A stretch of 64,000 nucleotides of DNA. It comes from Trematomus loennbergii (taxonomy: Eukaryota > Chordata > Actinopteri > Perciformes > Nototheniidae). The stretch spans positions 9,070,385 to 9,134,384 of the forward strand of contig JAAOOA010000086.1 of NCBI GenBank assembly GCA_012861695.1. The letters are read 5' to 3'. Position numbers and translations under genes: made by a program. This document shows positions 59,800 through 64,000 of this stretch, piece after piece. The first letter of the stretch is position 1. Every line of letters begins with the position of its first letter. Under the pieces are notes generated by a model. That model had not been told where the DNA came from and searched no databases. It saw only the letters and a program-made list of their open reading frames with translations.

Positions 59800-62120
59800 C
59801 ATAAAGATCTAATGAATTCAGCTCCACTTGAATACACAATCAGATCATCCAGAGTGCATGTTAATGCCAAATGCATCAGACACATGCACACACACACATG
59901 AAAGTGCAAACATGCACTGCACAACACACATACTGTACACATGATGAGATGACTGTATGTACACAGTCAGATTACATGGACGAACACATGCAAATAAAAA
60001 CACAAACTTCAGTCCTTTTACATTTACACAGCTTATAATAGCTAAATGACGCTCCTATCCCATCTTATTTTTTTGTGTGTACAGGTCTTAGGATGGAGTG
60101 TAGTGGAACATTTGCATCTACTGTATGTACTGAGCAGTGCAAATTACCCAGAAGTCTCAGCCATGCCACACTCATGTGTAGATTAATTATAAGTGATAGT
60201 GATTCTTATTAATTCCGAATGTGCTTTTTAGTTTGTTCACTGTGCTTTTGCAACGATTTCATGCTCTCTTTGTTTATTGCGTGTACATTTTCAAAGTGTT
60301 CATCACATTTGTACTTCAGTAGGTGTATGCCAAGACAGTTAAGGCATCAAATAAATTGTAATGTGTGTATAAATACATAAAGCACACACAAAACAGACTT
60401 AAATCAGATTTGATCACAGAATAAAACAAGAACATAAACGTTTTTAGTACAGCTCATCGTTGTGTGGAGTCTTTTAAATATTTATTAGCATTACAAATGC
60501 ACTAATAGGTGTGGCTAGCATAGAGATGCATACTGTAAGCACCAATCTGTCCAACCTTGAAATCAGCTGTCTGTCTCACTAGCTTATTTAAAAAACTAAT
60601 AATGAGTAAACAGAAAAATTGCATTTTCAAATAAAACCCTTACCCAAACATACAGTACCGTACCACGCCAGTAAACTACAGACAAAGGATATATCTATCG
60701 CTCATTACCACACCACCAGTGTCTGCAGTCCATTGATGTAGAAATCCCTCCTTTCTGTGCTATTGCTCACATGTGTAGATCAATGTACAGCAGGCTATAT
60801 ATAGCAGTGCTGGTGTATTGGATTTCCCTGGCAGCGAGCTATAAATAGAATGAGGGGCGAGGAAAGCGGGGGCGAGAGAAACCCCAAAGGAATAAGATGA
60901 GCACAGAAGGATAAAGGAGGAGGAGGAAGATCTATACAGACTCTGCTTGCTGAACTTGCAGCTTTACTTTTACCTTCTTCCTCCCTGCAGAATGTTGATT
61001 CTGATGGCAGGGTACTTTCCTAAGGGAAATAACTGGACAATGAGCTTGATTTTATTATCTCACCATCATAATTGTTTCTTGCCAAATAACACAATTCTTA
61101 ATGACAGTGATGCATGACAGTATCGTTAAACATTTGTGGAACAGTGCCCACTTATCCCTTTAGCATCTTGGTGCTGAGGGAGTTTTACTCCAGTTGCTCA
61201 ACAGTGGAGCTCTTAAAGGATGCCTCAGGCACAAATAGTAGATTTCCGTGTCCACTGGGAGGTTTTTATGAGCTGTGCTGAGCAGAAGCTTTTGTTCAGC
61301 GCAGATTGTGCTGCTGCAGCCAAGGCTTCCAGCTTGGTGTGAACATCAGGCTGATTTGGTATTCAGGAGACATGGAAGTATGTCGTTTTTTTTGCTCAGG
61401 GTTGAATTGGAAATAGCTGTTGAAATTACTGCTTTTGCTAATTAGCTTCATTATGCATCTGCACATTATTTTCTTGGATAGGATTCGTTTTGTTGGTCAT
61501 TTCCTGCCAGAAACCAGTTGCTAATATGCTGATATGTAAGTGGCCATGCTCATGTAACAGATATCATTTCACGAGGCTAAGATCCTTGGACAAATTCATG
61601 GTGAATGGCTATTTTAAGATTCACTCTGACCTATTACAATGTCCTTTTCTGAACTCTAACCTTTGCATTTATTGATAATCGCTCCGTCTTCCAAACAAGT
61701 ATTCTGCGTCTCTGAAGGGATATTAGTATTGATTGAGTGATTTATTGCAACTGTCATCAGAACCCTTTTTTGTTTACTTTCTGTCTCTTTATACAAAATG
61801 TCCTGGATGCTGGAAATTAAGTTAATATACCTCATAATGGCTCAAGTGTGAGCATTTGTTTTAAAGATACCTTGAATTTGGAGCAGTTGTGAAATAGTTT
61901 GACAGCAGCAATGTCGGACAGATGCACCAGAAGTTATTTTTTCCCTGATCTGTGTAGCAGCAGAAGGCAATTTGACTCAGGACCAGTTGGCTTGGCTCGG
62001 GAATAACCAGTTAAATAGGCCATGTGCTCCCTCGCTATTACTATGTTTGTGATAACGAGTCAAACATTTATAGCATGACAGTGTCAAAGGATGTTGTGTT
62101 TTCTAAGAAACAAGTGTTAA
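59800..62120. other. No gene recognised
   Basis: No motif-bearing frame. The paired CTA(TA)TAG-type sites near 60.8 kb are listed separately. Confidence 0.4.
60795..60848. promoter_or_regulatory. Two MEF2/TATA-type A/T boxes
   Basis: CTATATATAG (60795-60804) and CTATAAATAG (60839-60848) both match the MEF2 consensus YTAWWWWTAR and are 44 bases apart. The second could also serve as a TATA box. Downstream sequence to about 60905 is purine- and G-rich. No gene start is recognised. Confidence 0.3.
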
Positions 62121-62126
62121 AGAGAA

Positions 62127-62270
62127 TTTAATAGGACCTAAAATTGAACCTTGTGGAACTCTGCAGTAAAAAAAACTATATTAACAGGAACTAAAATCAA
62201 CCTTGTGGAACTCCAGGATACAAAACAAATCTTAACGGGACCTATAATCATACCTTGTGGAACTCCACAA
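62127..62270 (-). repeat. Triplicated segment encoding a reverse-transcriptase motif
   Basis: The phrase 'ccttgtggaactc' recurs with a 52-bp period (62149, 62201 and 62253). On the minus strand copies read VPQGSILGPI (62127-62166), a decayed version (62181-62217) and GVPQGMIIGPV (62232-62270). GVPQGSILGP is the conserved motif before the YADD box of LINE reverse transcriptases. Confidence 0.7.
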
Positions 62271-63221
62271 TACGAAAAATGTCTGATAGAGACTTAAAAC
62301 AAATTGTTGATTGTGCCAAAAATTTACAAAAAAATGGCAACAAAATATTTGCTTTTATTGTTTTATCAAAGAAAATACAACAATTTTGCGATACTGCAAC
62401 CACAGAACTATTTCCATGAAGCTTGAGATCTGCAGGTGATGAATCCAAATTCCCTGCAGCTCACACACATTTCAGTCCCGAATAAGAATTTTAGTGGTCT
62501 CCCCTGGGATCTATACTTATGGGAGCAGATTGCTAGTCCTGTAACGCTGAGTGATGAGAGCCTACATGTACCTGAAGTGGGGATGACCCATTTTGAGGCT
62601 GAACTTATCTCTTATGCCTCTCTAAAGGCAGAGCCTATCAAAATGTGTGAGAATGTAGGCCAGTGGCTGTGGTGTGTCAACATGTACTGAAAGATGTGAT
62701 TACCATTGACTCTGTACCCTATAGAGACCACATGGGACATGTCAGCTCACATCAGGCTCTCGTTGCACTTGAAAGGATGATAAGATACAGGGCCATCCAT
62801 GCACAATTTTTTTAAATGATATAGTTTTCCCCATGGTGTTTTCCAATGCTGCCGTGTTGTGTCTCATCCTAGTATAAACATTGTAGTTGTAGCAAATACT
62901 TTATTTAACTCCAACCAAAACGAGGACATATACCGTATTTAAAAAATGGAGGATTTAAAACATGTTGGCATTGGTCATTTAAACTTTTATTTATTACCAA
63001 CTTTCACCTTTTTCTTGTACAAGTTGATGCTCAAATTCTAATAATGTATTTATCATCTTTTATTTAATTCGGTATGACGGTATTACAGTAGAACATGAAT
63101 ATAATTACTATTCTGTCCTACAATCTGCCATCATAACCAACAAGTAAACAATTATCTGTGTGTGAAGTTAGTGTTGGCAGGTGGGATGAAATCCCATGGA
63201 CTCATGCATTAACACCAACAC

Positions 63222-63348
<127 letters not shown>

Positions 63349-63447
63349 CGAGTGAGTCACAGGGCATGGCAGCCTACTGTATCTGTGGGTCGCCAGGGGC
63401 TGATGGGGCCACTCAACCATGAAAGAGGGTACGGAGGCATAACAGAC

Positions 63448-63451
<4 letters not shown>

Positions 63452-63500
<49 letters not shown>

Positions 63501-63519
63501 ACACACACACACACACACA
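63452..63519. repeat. (CA)n microsatellite, second
   Basis: About 68 bases of CA with one CC break near 63499. Confidence 0.97.
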
Positions 63520-64000
63520 ATATCACATGTAAAAGCACAGGGAGACACATGCACATTCTGATAAGTGACATCCTGTTCCTGTGATATCTCATATGTGTTT
63601 TTGAGATTATCTCTTTATATCTTTCAACAGTTCAAATTCAAGCTGTGTTGCAATAACACTGATTTCTGCCAGTGGTTAGGGCAGTCAGGGTCAAAGACTA
63701 GCAGGACTCAGTCTTCAGTAGTAATCTGTTTTAAATTGTATCCTGATAAAATTACAATTCTTAAAAAACAATGAAGCTTTATTAAACACTTTTCTTGATA
63801 TGTTATCAATCCTGGTGTTTGGTTATACAGCAAGATAAGTGGGGATAAACTGGAATGTAACTGGACCAGATTAACCATCTAAGGGGCATGGAGATTTAAC
63901 CTGAAGCCTTCAGGTCTGCTAGGGACCAGGCGCTGGGGCTGTTTCCCTTTAAATAATTCTAAAACCCCTTCATTTCCATATAGTCCTATATGTTTTAAAT
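63520..64000. other. No gene recognised
   Basis: Nothing supported to the end of the window. Confidence 0.4.

Overview
The window reads as teleost fish intergenic or intronic DNA. It is AT-rich, with many (CA)n/(GT)n arrays, a tRNA-type SINE, LINE fragments of the CR1/L2/Rex kind, TTAA-flanked piggyBac-type MITEs, and hAT, Merlin and PIF/Harbinger transposons, many with readable target-site duplications (TSDs). I recognise no complete host gene. One weak candidate for a last coding exon lies near 40.06 kb.

The outstanding object is a 14.4 kb insertion at 6339-20745. It is one huge palindrome: two ~7.2 kb arms meet at 13537/13538 with almost no spacer. The outer ends are AGTAGTAATAC... and ...GTATTACTACT, and a 6-bp direct repeat AACATG flanks the insertion. 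Each arm carries, from the end inward: a subterminal repeat array, a TATA-like box with a short basic ORF, a field of degenerate internal repeats, a C/H-cluster ORF, a two-part ORF broken by one in-frame stop, a poly(A) signal, a minisatellite, and a short possibly coding stretch cut off at the axis. The ends and TSD length fit a Polinton/Maverick- or adintovirus-like element. The symmetry is what a snap-back (self-complementary) replication product of a linear, protein-primed DNA would look like once integrated. No polymerase, integrase or capsid gene is visible, so the copy is non-autonomous. The classification is inference; the palindrome and TSD are seen directly.

Region by region. 1-6.3 kb: an LTR with remnant leader (1.74-3.18 kb), a LINE reverse-transcriptase fragment (3.28 kb) and a LINE/SINE tail with (ATT)n (6.0 kb). 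6.3-20.7 kb: the palindrome. 22.4-23.9 kb: a second, smaller, nearly full-length inverted-repeat transposon. 24-30 kb: MITEs, a LINE 3' end and a Harbinger-type MITE. 31.0-34.8 kb: a Merlin transposon with a recognisable IS1595-like transposase, interrupted by a hAT copy (TSD ACCATTAC) and a TTAA MITE. 35-47 kb: mostly unannotated sequence with MITEs, a (GT)n array and a LINE 3' end. 47.4-51.1 kb: a piggyBac-type element and a hAT nested in a hAT. 54.0-58.9 kb: a Harbinger element with a three-exon Myb/SANT-like gene broken only by a solo LTR. 59-64 kb: a MITE, a triplicated reverse-transcriptase motif segment and (CA)n arrays.

The genes here do not form a pathway. They are parts of separate mobile elements, and the nesting gives a relative insertion order.
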